Origin: JBLHOS01 sp047623825
GTDB lineage: Bacteria > Pseudomonadota > Alphaproteobacteria > Rhodobacterales > Rhodobacteraceae
DNA: 64,000 nt
Reading direction: 5' to 3'
Assembly: GCA_047623825.1 (NCBI GenBank)
Contig: JBLHOS010000001.1
Span: 104,466 to 168,465 of the forward strand
This document shows, piece by piece, positions 45,321 through 53,918 of this stretch. Under the pieces are notes generated by a model, which did no database searches, was not told the origin of the DNA, and was given only the letters and a program-made list of their open reading frames with translations. Each line of letters opens with the position of its first letter. Position 1 is the first letter of the stretch. Position numbers and translations under genes: made by a program.

Positions 45321-46337
45321 ATGAAAAAATCCGTAATTCTCGGCGCGCTGGCAACGGCTAGCTTGGTCGCCGGCGCTGTGTCCGCACAGACGCTTGATGA
45401 AGTCCAAGCGCGTGGCAGCTTGAACTGTGGCGTCTCCACAGGTCTCGTCGGTTTCGCGTCACCAAACTCCAGTGGCGAATGGGAAGGCTTTGACGTTGGT
45501 TTGTGTCGGGCTGTTGCCGCAGCCGTTCTTGGCGATGCAACCGCTGTGAACTTCGTACCAACGACTGGGCAGACTCGCTTCACAGCGCTTGCGTCTGGCG
45601 AAGTCGACATGCTGGCACGTAACACAACATGGACGTTCTCTCGTGACGTTGACCTGCGTTTTGAATTCGTAGGCGTCAACTACTACGACGGTCAGGGCTT
45701 CATGGTTCCTCGTGCGTTGGGTGTTAGTTCCGCAATGGAGCTGGACGGTGCTACTGTCTGCATTCAGACTGGTACAACAACCGAGCTGAACTTGGCTGAC
45801 TTCTTCAGCTCGAATGGCATGAGCTATGAGCCCGTTCCAATCGAGACCAACGCAGAAGCACAGCAGCAGTACCTTGCTGGCGCATGTGACGTTTACACAA
45901 CAGACGCATCCGGTCTGGCCGCAACACGCGCGACCTTCGAAGCACCGAATGACCATGTTCTTCTGCCAGAGATCGTATCCAAAGAGCCACTTGGCCCGCT
46001 TGTTCGCCACGGCGACAGCGAATGGGCAGACGTTGTTCGTTGGACATTGAACGCACTGATTTCTGCTGAAGAGCTGGGTGTAACATCTGCGAACATTGCA
46101 GAGCTTGCAGCAGGCACCGACAACCCAGAGATCAACCGTCTCTTGGGCTCCGAAGGTGACTTGGGCGCGATGCTTGGTCTTAGCTCTGATTGGGCCGTTA
46201 ACTCGATCAGCGCAGGCGGCAACTACGCTGAGCTGTTCGAGACCAACATTGGTGAGAACACTCCAATCGGTCTGTCGCGTGGCTATAACGCTCAGTGGAC
46301 AGATGGCGGTCTGCTTTACTCCCCACCGTTCCGGTAG
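45321..46337 (+). CDS. bztA: Glutamate/glutamine/aspartate/asparagine ABC transporter, substrate-binding protein
   Basis: This is the periplasmic receptor for acidic amino acids and their amides. The 338-residue protein has a signal peptide (cleavage about AVSA-Q, residues 20-23), then TLDEVQARGSLNCGVSTGLVGF and the SBP_bac_3 fold typical of BztA/AapJ. The operon order A-B-C-D that follows matches Rhodobacter bzt. AGGAAGAGG precedes the ATG. Confidence 0.93.
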   Translation: MKKSVILGALATASLVAGAVSAQTLDEVQARGSLNCGVSTGLVGFASPNSSGEWEGFDVGLCRAVAAAVLGDATAVNFVPTTGQTRFTALASGEVDMLARNTTWTFSRDVDLRFEFVGVNYYDGQGFMVPRALGVSSAMELDGATVCIQTGTTTELNLADFFSSNGMSYEPVPIETNAEAQQQYLAGACDVYTTDASGLAATRATFEAPNDHVLLPEIVSKEPLGPLVRHGDSEWADVVRWTLNALISAEELGVTSANIAELAAGTDNPEINRLLGSEGDLGAMLGLSSDWAVNSISAGGNYAELFETNIGENTPIGLSRGYNAQWTDGGLLYSPPFR

Positions 46338-46345
46338 GTTTTTTA

Positions 46346-46376
46346 GGGGTGCGGCGAAAGCCGCGCCCCTCTTCTT
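46346..46376 (+). terminator. Hairpin between bztA and bztB
   Basis: A 10-bp stem with a GAAA tetraloop (46346-46355 with 46360-46369) is followed by a pyrimidine-rich tail rather than a clean T-run. It is likely to stabilise or partly terminate the bztA message and so give excess binding protein, as is common in such operons. Confidence 0.65.
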
Positions 46377-46477
46377 GCCGACGTCTATAAACTATAAAAT
46401 AAAGCCTCCTGGCAGATCGGCCGTTGAACGGGCAGACGCGAAGAGGGGCTTATCAGCAAACGACGGGGTTGCCTGAG

Positions 46478-47695
46478 ATGAGTCCAATCACGGAACCAAC
46501 CGCCGAGTCATTCCGACTCAGCCAGCTAATTTACGACACACGCTACCGGTCAACTACCATTCAGATGATCGCAGCCATTCTGATAGTTTCGATATTCTGG
46601 TGGCTAGTTTCCAACACAATCACCAACCTGTCCGCACTGGGAAAAGACTTTAATTTCGGGTTCCTAAGTTACCGTGCCGGCTATGACATCAACCAGCGGC
46701 TCGTTGAATATTCAAATGATTCATCGCATGCTCGCGCTGCGTATGTTGGAATTTTGAACACCCTGTTGGTTGCGTTCATGGGCTGTATTCTGGCGACATT
46801 CCTCGGCGTCACGGCCGGTGTTCTCAGACTGTCCAAGAACTGGGTCGTTGCCCGGCTTATGACGGTTTATGTCGAAGGCTTCCGGAACATCCCTCTGCTG
46901 CTTTGGATCTTGGTGATCTTTGCTGTGATGACCGAATCGATGCCTCAGCCAAGTGAATTTCGAGGAGAAGATCCCGCCGCAACGATGTACCTGTTTGACA
47001 GCGTCGCGATTACTAACCGCGGTGTCTACATTCCCGCACCAGAATGGGGCCCCGGTTCCATGGTGCTGGTTGCGATATTCTTTGCTTCACTGGTTGGGAT
47101 CTGGGCTTTTCGACGCCACGCACGTATCCGGCAAGAGACGACAGGCGAAATCCTTCCGGTCTTCTTGGTTTCTGCTGGCCTGTTCTTTGTTCCAACGTTG
47201 ATCTTCTTCGTTATCCTTGGTCGACCTGTTGGGTTGGAATACCCGGAGCTGACCGGCTTTAACTTCTCTGGCGGGACGCATTTGCGAAACTCGCTGATCG
47301 CGCTTTGGATCGCACTGTCGCTCTATACGGGCGCATTCATTGCAGAGATTGTGCGGGCTGGCATTATGGCTGTCTCAAAGGGTCAGACCGAGGCTGCGTC
47401 TGCCTTGGGCCTGCGTCCCAAGCGGACCATGAACCTTGTGATCTTGCCACAGGCAATGCGGGTCATCATTCCGCCGCTTATCTCCCAGTACCTGAACCTT
47501 ACCAAAAACTCGTCACTGGCGATCGCGGTGGGTTATATGGATGTTCGCGCCACGCTTGGTGGGATCACGATCAACCAGACCGGGCGTGAGCTGGAGGGCA
47601 TGTTGCTTCTTGGCTGCTTTTATCTGGCAACGTCGTTGGTCATCTCTACGGTGCTAAATATCTACAACTCCTCCATTTCATTGAAGGAGCGCTGA
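46478..47695 (+). CDS. bztB: Amino-acid ABC transporter permease BztB
   Basis: This is the first membrane subunit of the Bzt importer. The product of about 405 residues from ATG 46478 has several transmembrane helices, a large periplasmic loop and the EAA motif region (EAASALGLRPKRTMNLVILPQAMR). An in-frame TTG at 46424 would extend it by 18 residues without a ribosome-binding site. Confidence 0.93.
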   Translation: MSPITEPTAESFRLSQLIYDTRYRSTTIQMIAAILIVSIFWWLVSNTITNLSALGKDFNFGFLSYRAGYDINQRLVEYSNDSSHARAAYVGILNTLLVAFMGCILATFLGVTAGVLRLSKNWVVARLMTVYVEGFRNIPLLLWILVIFAVMTESMPQPSEFRGEDPAATMYLFDSVAITNRGVYIPAPEWGPGSMVLVAIFFASLVGIWAFRRHARIRQETTGEILPVFLVSAGLFFVPTLIFFVILGRPVGLEYPELTGFNFSGGTHLRNSLIALWIALSLYTGAFIAEIVRAGIMAVSKGQTEAASALGLRPKRTMNLVILPQAMRVIIPPLISQYLNLTKNSSLAIAVGYMDVRATLGGITINQTGRELEGMLLLGCFYLATSLVISTVLNIYNSSISLKER

Positions 47696-47696
47696 G

Positions 47697-49016
47697 ATGA
47701 GCAACCCAAATCACCAAAACCCCGCATATGTCCGCACGGAAATGCTGGGCGAAATGGAGCCTCCGGTATCGCAAACCGGTCCTATCCGGTGGGTCCGCGA
47801 GAACCTGTTTTCATCTCCGTTGAATATATTTCTGACCCTTGTTTCAATTTACCTAGTCTACTGGATTTTGGCCCATATCCTGCCTTGGTCCTTGGGTGGG
47901 ATCTGGGACGCAAGTTCGCTTTCGGAGTGTCGTGAAATTCGCGATGCTCTTTATGGGGAGGGTGTGCGTTCAGTTGCCTGTTGGGCGGTTCTGACCGATC
48001 GGTGGGACCAATTACTCTTTGGCTTCTACCCGGCTGAGTATTATTGGCGTCCAGTTCTGGCCTTCACTCTCTTTGGGTTGGGGCTTGCGCCGATCCTATC
48101 AGAGGGCGTCTCACGCAAATTGTTCTACCTGACGGTTGCGGCACCTTTCTTGTGTGTTTGGCTACTTTGGGGTGGGTCGATCTGGAGCCCGTTGTCCATT
48201 GCATTTGGATTTGTTGTTGGCTGGGCCATCTACAAGTTTTCGGGACCTCATGTCGGGCTTCTGTCTGCCACGATCGGTGCTTTCGTTGTTCCGATTTTTT
48301 ACTGGCTCTTTGTTGCAAGTTCACTCGCAGGTGGTCTGGCCATAATCCTGCCGATCCAAATTGAGGCCGTGCCATCCGATCAGTTTGGTGGCTTCATGCT
48401 GGCCTTGATTATTGGTATCTCGGGTATTGTGCTGTCGTTGCCTTTGGGTGTCCTGTTGGCGCTTGGCCGGCAATCGGATCTGTTCCTGATCAACAAAATT
48501 TCGGTGATCTTCATTGAGGTGATCCGGGGCGTTCCGCTGATCGTGTGGCTATTCACAGCATCTTTACTGCTGAATTACTTCTTGCCACCGGGGACCAACT
48601 TTGACCTGATTGTTCGCGTGATCATCATGGTGACGCTGTTTTCGTCCGCATATATCGCCGAGGTTGTTCGGGGCGGTCTGGCCGCTTTGCCACGTGGGCA
48701 ATATGAGGGCGCGAATAGTCTGGGACTGGATTACTGGCAATCCATGCAGCTGATCATCCTGCCACAAGCGATGAAAATCTCAATCCCAGGGATCGTAAGC
48801 TCTTTCATAGGGTTGTTCAAAGACACCACACTTGTTGTTTTTATCGGTCTCCTTGACCCCGTCGGATTGGCCGGCGCGATCCGGGCCACGACAGACTGGA
48901 ATGGTATCTACTGGGAGCTGTTTATCTTTATCGGGCTCTGCTTCTGGGTGTTCTGTTTTGCAATGTCTCGCTACTCACAATGGTTGGAGCGCAAGCTTCA
49001 AACCGATCACAGCTAA
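47697..49016 (+). CDS. bztC: Amino-acid ABC transporter permease BztC
   Basis: This is the second membrane subunit. The 439-residue product has about eight or more transmembrane helices and an EAA-type loop EGANSLGLDYWQSMQLIILPQAMK. It starts one base after bztB. The long N-terminal part, with extra helices before the permease core, is characteristic of BztC/AapM. Confidence 0.93.
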   Translation: MSNPNHQNPAYVRTEMLGEMEPPVSQTGPIRWVRENLFSSPLNIFLTLVSIYLVYWILAHILPWSLGGIWDASSLSECREIRDALYGEGVRSVACWAVLTDRWDQLLFGFYPAEYYWRPVLAFTLFGLGLAPILSEGVSRKLFYLTVAAPFLCVWLLWGGSIWSPLSIAFGFVVGWAIYKFSGPHVGLLSATIGAFVVPIFYWLFVASSLAGGLAIILPIQIEAVPSDQFGGFMLALIIGISGIVLSLPLGVLLALGRQSDLFLINKISVIFIEVIRGVPLIVWLFTASLLLNYFLPPGTNFDLIVRVIIMVTLFSSAYIAEVVRGGLAALPRGQYEGANSLGLDYWQSMQLIILPQAMKISIPGIVSSFIGLFKDTTLVVFIGLLDPVGLAGAIRATTDWNGIYWELFIFIGLCFWVFCFAMSRYSQWLERKLQTDHS

Positions 49017-49028
49017 GGAGACCTTCAA

Positions 49029-49832
49029 ATGACTGAAGCTCAATCTTCCGCCCCTGCCGATCGCGCAATCGACCGGACGCAAATGAAAATCTCCGATGAG
49101 GTGGCGATCGACATCATTGGTATGAACAAATGGTTCGGTACGTTCCATGTTCTCAAGGACATCAATCTGTCGGTTCAACGCGGTGAGCGGATTGTTATCT
49201 GCGGACCGTCTGGTTCTGGAAAATCGACGCTGATCCGGTGCATCAACGCACTGGAGGAGCATCAAAAAGGCAAGATCACCGTGGATGGTACGGTTCTGTC
49301 AAATGACCTTAAAAATATCGACAAGATCCGGTCTGAGGTTGGCATGTGCTTTCAGCACTTCAACCTGTTTCCGCATCTGACGATCCTTGAGAACTGTACG
49401 CTGGCACCGATCTGGGTTCGCAAAACACCCAAGCGGGAGGCCGAAGAAACGGCGATGCATTTCTTGGAAAAGGTCAAGATCCCAGAGCAGGCGGACAAGT
49501 ATCCCGGTCAGCTTTCGGGGGGGCAGCAGCAGCGCGTGGCAATCGCGCGCAGCCTCTGCATGCGTCCGCGCATCATGCTGTTTGATGAACCGACATCTGC
49601 GCTTGACCCAGAGATGATCAAGGAAGTTCTGGATACGATGATCCAGCTTGCCGAAGAAGGCATGACCATGTTGTGCGTAACCCATGAGATGGGCTTTGCC
49701 CGTCAGGTTGCAAACCGGGTGATCTTTATGGACCAAGGTCAGATTGTTGAGCAGAACGAGCCAGAAGAGTTCTTCAACAATCCACAAAGTGATCGGACCA
49801 AATTGTTCCTGAGCCAGATCTTGGGCCACTAA
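49029..49832 (+). CDS. bztD: Amino-acid ABC transporter ATP-binding protein BztD
   Basis: This ATPase powers the Bzt importer. The 267-residue protein has Walker A GPSGSGKST, signature LSGGQQQRVAIARS, Walker B IMLFDEPTSALDPE and switch His in VTHEMGFA. AAGGAG lies upstream. The gene ends the operon at a strong terminator. Confidence 0.96.
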   Translation: MTEAQSSAPADRAIDRTQMKISDEVAIDIIGMNKWFGTFHVLKDINLSVQRGERIVICGPSGSGKSTLIRCINALEEHQKGKITVDGTVLSNDLKNIDKIRSEVGMCFQHFNLFPHLTILENCTLAPIWVRKTPKREAEETAMHFLEKVKIPEQADKYPGQLSGGQQQRVAIARSLCMRPRIMLFDEPTSALDPEMIKEVLDTMIQLAEEGMTMLCVTHEMGFARQVANRVIFMDQGQIVEQNEPEEFFNNPQSDRTKLFLSQILGH

Positions 49833-49858
49833 GCCCACAGCTCTGAACGAGGACAAAA

Positions 49859-49894
49859 AACGCTCCGGCAGCAAATGCCGGGGCGTTTCTTTTT
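49859..49894 (+). terminator. Rho-independent terminator of bztABCD
   Basis: A 12-bp stem (49859-49870 with 49876-49887, one G-U pair) is followed by TCTTTTT. It separates bzt from the convergent minus-strand genes. Confidence 0.9.
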
Positions 49895-49975
49895 GCCCAA
49901 TGCTAACGATAGCAGATCGTCAGCGCTGCCCATGCACACGTTATTGCGATCTTCGGTATTGTTAGGGCTTCCGGA

Positions 49976-50491
49976 TCAGTTCAGATCGCGCGGTACGACG
50001 AAGCCCTCAACCTGACCCTGACCGGGGCCAATCTCAGCCCAACTGTTGGCGTCAAATCGCAAGATCAGGGTAGCGCCCGTCGGATAGAATGAGAATTTCG
50101 AATGGGCGGGTGGCGTTTGGCATAACGACCAAGCCAGCGATCCGATCCCCGGATTGTGTCCGATCAGGGCCACGACATCGCCCTTGGCTTCGCGCAGCAC
50201 GCCAAGCATCCGTTCAGGGCTGGCGTGATAGAGGCTTGAGGTGAAGATCAACTCTGGACCAGCCGTGTCATTTGCCAGCAAGGTTGTGGCGATCGCGCTC
50301 CAAGTTTCTTGAGTGCGGCGCGCCGGGGAGCTCAGCACAGTTTGTGGGGTCCGGTCACGACCCGCCAGCCATTGGCCGATCTTTGGGGCCGCATCGCGCC
50401 CCCGGTCATTCAGCGGACGATCATGGTCAGCCTGCAAGGGATCATCCCAGCTGGATTTCGCATGACGGATCAGGATCAGTGTCAGGCTCAT
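49976..50491 (-). CDS. SixA-like histidine phosphatase
   Basis: The 171-residue protein has the RHAKSSW phosphohistidine-phosphatase motif near the N-terminus, the SSPARRTQETW segment and the distal GHNPGIG motif. These are typical of SixA-type enzymes that dephosphorylate phosphohistidine proteins. The ATG at 50491 overlaps the stop of the upstream gene (ATGA). An in-frame longer reading from 50593 is not credible. Confidence 0.85.
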   Translation of the reverse strand: MSLTLILIRHAKSSWDDPLQADHDRPLNDRGRDAAPKIGQWLAGRDRTPQTVLSSPARRTQETWSAIATTLLANDTAGPELIFTSSLYHASPERMLGVLREAKGDVVALIGHNPGIGSLAWSLCQTPPAHSKFSFYPTGATLILRFDANSWAEIGPGQGQVEGFVVPRDLN

Positions 50492-51138
50492 GGGTGAAAC
50501 GACCTCATATGGAAGGCGGATTGCGCCGGCATGCGGCCGTAGGACTGGCTGACAGGGCAGATGCGGCGCGCGGCGCAGCCTTGGGTCAAGCAATCGGACC
50601 CTTCGGCCGCGTTCAGGTGGCCGTGGCAGGCGTCTGTGTCATAGGCGATGGCTGACAACGCATCGACAGGGCAGGCGGTTAGGCAGGGCTGCTGACAGGC
50701 GTCACAGGGCGGCGCAGGCGGCGGGGCAGGAACGTTTATCATTTGGGGTAGGCCAATGGCACCGCGATAAGAGACCATTAGGCCTGCGCGATCATGGACC
50801 AGCATTCCAACTGGGCTGGCCCAGGCGCGTCCGGATCGCGACGCCCAACCGATGAACGGGTGATAGGGCGGGCCCGAGAACGGAAAGTACGCCTTTGCCC
50901 CCAAATCGCAGGCCCATGTGCCAATGACGCGACGCGACCAGCGGTCCATCGGATCTGGCGCTTGATCCAGAAATTCTGGCTCAAAACGGACATGTGGCCA
51001 AAAATCTGGTTCAGCTGGGCCAAGCAGCACAAGGGTCCGGACCGTTTCAGGCAACCCATCTGCGAGTTGTGGATGAAAGGCGCCAAAGATCTCTAAATGA
51101 CGTGTGCCTGCCGCGTGAACCAGATCTGCATAGGTCAT
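50488..51138 (-). CDS. 4Fe-4S ferredoxin-like protein
   Basis: The 216-residue protein has a C-terminal ferredoxin-type region with CDACQQPCLTACP, then a second cluster of Cys ending in CAARRICPVS. The arrangement is reminiscent of the iron-sulfur domain of epoxyqueuosine reductase, but the catalytic part of that enzyme is missing. It is probably redox-active; the partner is unknown. It lies between argB and the SixA-like gene, 18 nt after argB. Confidence 0.75.
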   Translation of the reverse strand: MTYADLVHAAGTRHLEIFGAFHPQLADGLPETVRTLVLLGPAEPDFWPHVRFEPEFLDQAPDPMDRWSRRVIGTWACDLGAKAYFPFSGPPYHPFIGWASRSGRAWASPVGMLVHDRAGLMVSYRGAIGLPQMINVPAPPPAPPCDACQQPCLTACPVDALSAIAYDTDACHGHLNAAEGSDCLTQGCAARRICPVSQSYGRMPAQSAFHMRSFHP

Positions 51139-51156
51139 GGGCTGACTGGCAAGAGA

Positions 51157-52020
51157 TCAGGCACGGATCATGCTGCCGGCACCGTGATCGGTGAACAGCT
51201 CCAATAGGCAGGCGTTGGCAACACGGCCGTCAACGATGGTGACAGCGCGGGTGCCGTTGCGCACCGCCCAAACGGCGGTCTCGGTTTTTGGGATCATGCC
51301 ACCATTGATGGTGCCATCTGCGGTCATGGCCTCAACTTCAGCTGCGGTCAGTTCAGTGACGACCTCACCCGAGGCATTTTTGACACCTGCGACATCGGTC
51401 AGCAAAAGCAGACGATCTGCCCTAAGCGCCGCTGCAATTGCGCCAGCGGCAGTGTCACCGTTCACATTGAAGGTTTCGCCATTTCGACCTGCCCCCAATG
51501 GGGCCACGACCGGGATCATATTGGCTGCGAACAGCTGTTGCAGGACGTCTGGAGTGACTTCAACCGGATTGCCGACAAAGCCCAGTTTTGGATCGGCCGG
51601 ATCACAGATCATCAAATTCGCGTCTTTGCCACTGAGGCCTACCGCACGTCCGCCTTGAGCATTGATTGCTTGGACAATGCGCTTGTTGACGGTCCCCGAA
51701 AGGACCATCTCAACCACCTCAATGGTGGCGGCATCCGTGACGCGCTTGCCATTGATGAATTCCGACACGATGCCCAGTCGAGCCAGCATTTCGTTGATCA
51801 TCGGGCCGCCACCATGGACGATCACGGGATTTATGCCAACCTGCTGCATCAGCACCACATCGCGTGCGAAACTGGCCATCGCGACATCATCGCCCATGGC
51901 GTGACCACCAAACTTAATCACAACAATGGCGTCGTCATAGCGTTGCAGATAAGGCAGCGCCTCGGACAGGGTGCGGGCGGTGGCTAGATAATCACGGGTC
52001 ATAGCTGTTTGTTTCTTCAT
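51157..52020 (-). CDS. argB: Acetylglutamate kinase
   Basis: It phosphorylates N-acetylglutamate, the second step of arginine synthesis. The 287-residue product has VIKFGGHAM, the VIVHGGGPMIN glycine loop, a KRVTDAATIEVVEMVLSG segment and the GMIPKTETA motif of arginine-sensitive kinases. The N-terminal helix (TARTLSEALPYLQRYDD) suggests the hexameric, feedback-inhibited type. Confidence 0.96.
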   Translation of the reverse strand: MKKQTAMTRDYLATARTLSEALPYLQRYDDAIVVIKFGGHAMGDDVAMASFARDVVLMQQVGINPVIVHGGGPMINEMLARLGIVSEFINGKRVTDAATIEVVEMVLSGTVNKRIVQAINAQGGRAVGLSGKDANLMICDPADPKLGFVGNPVEVTPDVLQQLFAANMIPVVAPLGAGRNGETFNVNGDTAAGAIAAALRADRLLLLTDVAGVKNASGEVVTELTAAEVEAMTADGTINGGMIPKTETAVWAVRNGTRAVTIVDGRVANACLLELFTDHGAGSMIRA

Positions 52021-52527
52021 GGGATCAGGCCTTTGGGTCCGGGCATCTAACGCAATGGTTGGGGCGCTGCCAAGGGCGCGCGTGTTTTCAGGGCGTGGGG
52101 CGGATGTTGATTTTGCAGCCTCGTGATGGATTTAGTGTGTTAGATCTGGGTATGGCGATGTTGTTGGTCTGCGCAAGCCATTGGATTGACCATACAACGG
52201 TTCAATCGCGAGGGCTGGCGAGTGCTGACCTGTTCGCGCCAGTGGCTTTCGTGCCAATGCCGTTGGAGCGGCAGAGCGCAGGACCGTATCCAGATTGATT
52301 TGACGAACTCTAAGGCGTGGTTGAGGCGATCAGTTTGTTGGATACATTGGAAACTGATCTACCGATTTTCGTCAACGGGATACACCTGATTTTTTATACA
52401 TAGATCAGTCGGGCTGTGTCTCTGGCGCGAGAATTGAGGTCAACGCCCGGCCGTATGTGTAGTGCAACCTCTGGCGGAATATTTAGGCACACAAAGTTAC
52501 AGTGTGTGCGTTAACCTTAATGACAGA
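52021..52527. other. 507-bp region without recognisable gene
   Basis: Between argB and engB, both read leftward, no frame has a convincing start, ribosome-binding site or known motif. The engB-proximal part is AT-rich and contains a small inverted repeat GCACAC / GTGTGC around 52490-52508. It may hold the argB promoter or remains of a lost gene. Confidence 0.4.
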
Positions 52528-53178
52528 TTAAGAGATATCCGCGATGATGCTGCGCAACGTCTCTATCCCATCGCCCTTTTCGGATGAGGTCAGCACCAAT
52601 TCTGGGTAGGCGGCGGGGTGTTTGGCCAACGCCTCACGCACTTGCGCCAAGACTTGGTCATGATCGCTAGTTTTGACTTTGTCGGCCTTGGTCATTACCG
52701 CCTGGAACGGCACGGCCGAGCGATCCAGCAGGGCCATGATTTCTTGATCCACATCTTTGACGCCGTGGCGCGTATCAATCAGGACAAAGGCGCGGCGCAG
52801 CGTGGCGCGACCCGATAGATAGGCCTTAAGCAGGCGTTGCCATTTAGCGACGATCGCCACAGGCGCATTGGCATAGCCGTAGCCGGGGAGGTCAACGAGG
52901 TAGTGGCTGTCGGCGACCGTAAAATAATTGATCTCTTGGGTCCGGCCGGGTGTGTTGGAGGCCCGCGCTAACGCGCGGCGTCCGGTGACCGCATTGATCA
53001 GGCTGGATTTGCCAACGTTGGAGCGGCCAGCAAAACAAACCTCTATTCTGTCGGCGGGTGGGACCCCGTCCATGGCGACCACGCCTTTGAGAAAGTCAGT
53101 GCCGGTCGCAAACAGCATACGGCCCGCCTCAAGCTCAGCGGCGTCTGGTTCGGGGGTCAGTGGGAAAGAAAGTTTCAT
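52528..53178 (-). CDS. engB: Ribosome biogenesis GTP-binding protein YihA/EngB
   Basis: This GTPase acts in large-subunit assembly. The 216-residue protein has G1 GRSNVGKSSLINA, the TPGRTQEINYF switch, G3 DLPGYGYA, G4 TKADK and the SSEKGDGI end motif. Its start overlaps the upstream MOSC gene by four bases. Confidence 0.95.
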   Translation of the reverse strand: MKLSFPLTPEPDAAELEAGRMLFATGTDFLKGVVAMDGVPPADRIEVCFAGRSNVGKSSLINAVTGRRALARASNTPGRTQEINYFTVADSHYLVDLPGYGYANAPVAIVAKWQRLLKAYLSGRATLRRAFVLIDTRHGVKDVDQEIMALLDRSAVPFQAVMTKADKVKTSDHDQVLAQVREALAKHPAAYPELVLTSSEKGDGIETLRSIIADIS

Positions 53179-53918
53179 AATGCTACCGTTAATGGCATAT
53201 TTAAAGAGATCGGACCACCGGTGATGACACGCGCATAAACGCCAAATTCAGTGTGTCCCCAGCCCTGTTCGAGTGTGGTCAAGGTGTTGGCATCGCGTTG
53301 CCCGGTTGCCGGATTGGCCTCGGTTGCACGGCAACGGCCAATGCGTTCGACAACTTCTAGACGCGCATCACCCATAGCTAAAGTTTTCCCAACCCAGTCG
53401 AATTCTTCCCAAGGGGCCAAGCCTTCGATCCACAGATTACCGCGAAATCGGCGCGGATCGAGTGTTTTCCCGACCTTTTGGCCAAGCGCGCGCAGGGATG
53501 CGAGCCCTAAGATTGAGATCGAGGCGAAAGGTGCGTCAGACATACCTTGTGGAGGTGATGCCACAAGCGCGGCCGCTGGCGCGCGGTTTTCTGGGTAGAT
53601 CGCAGCAAGCCAAGCAAAAAGCGGTGCCGACGCACCAAGTGGATCGACACTGATATCCGGAAGATCAGGATGAGACAGCAAGATTTCATGCGTTGAGATG
53701 ACCTTGGCGGTTATCGCCATCAGGCTTGCACCCTTTGCCCCGCGCAAAAAATTCCGGCATGAACGCCAGCCCTCACCCATCTCACCTCCGGCTTCAAGCA
53801 CGGCCCACGCCCGATCCAAAGGCAGGGGCCGATCGGGGCTGAGATCAGTGCGTTCCAGCGCCTCAGCACCGACACCCTTAATTGGATGGCGCCAAATTTG
53901 GGCAACGTGCGGTGTCAC
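53175..53918 (-). CDS. MOSC domain protein
   Basis: The 247-residue protein has an N-terminal MOSC beta-barrel (IWRHPIKGVGAEAL) and a C-terminal MOSC domain. This ends in the ERIGRCRATEANPATGQRD segment, whose Cys could be the catalytic or metal-binding residue used by molybdenum-cofactor sulfurases and related proteins. The substrate is unknown. It overlaps yidC upstream and engB downstream. Confidence 0.85.
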   Translation of the reverse strand: MTPHVAQIWRHPIKGVGAEALERTDLSPDRPLPLDRAWAVLEAGGEMGEGWRSCRNFLRGAKGASLMAITAKVISTHEILLSHPDLPDISVDPLGASAPLFAWLAAIYPENRAPAAALVASPPQGMSDAPFASISILGLASLRALGQKVGKTLDPRRFRGNLWIEGLAPWEEFDWVGKTLAMGDARLEVVERIGRCRATEANPATGQRDANTLTTLEQGWGHTEFGVYARVITGGPISLNMPLTVAL

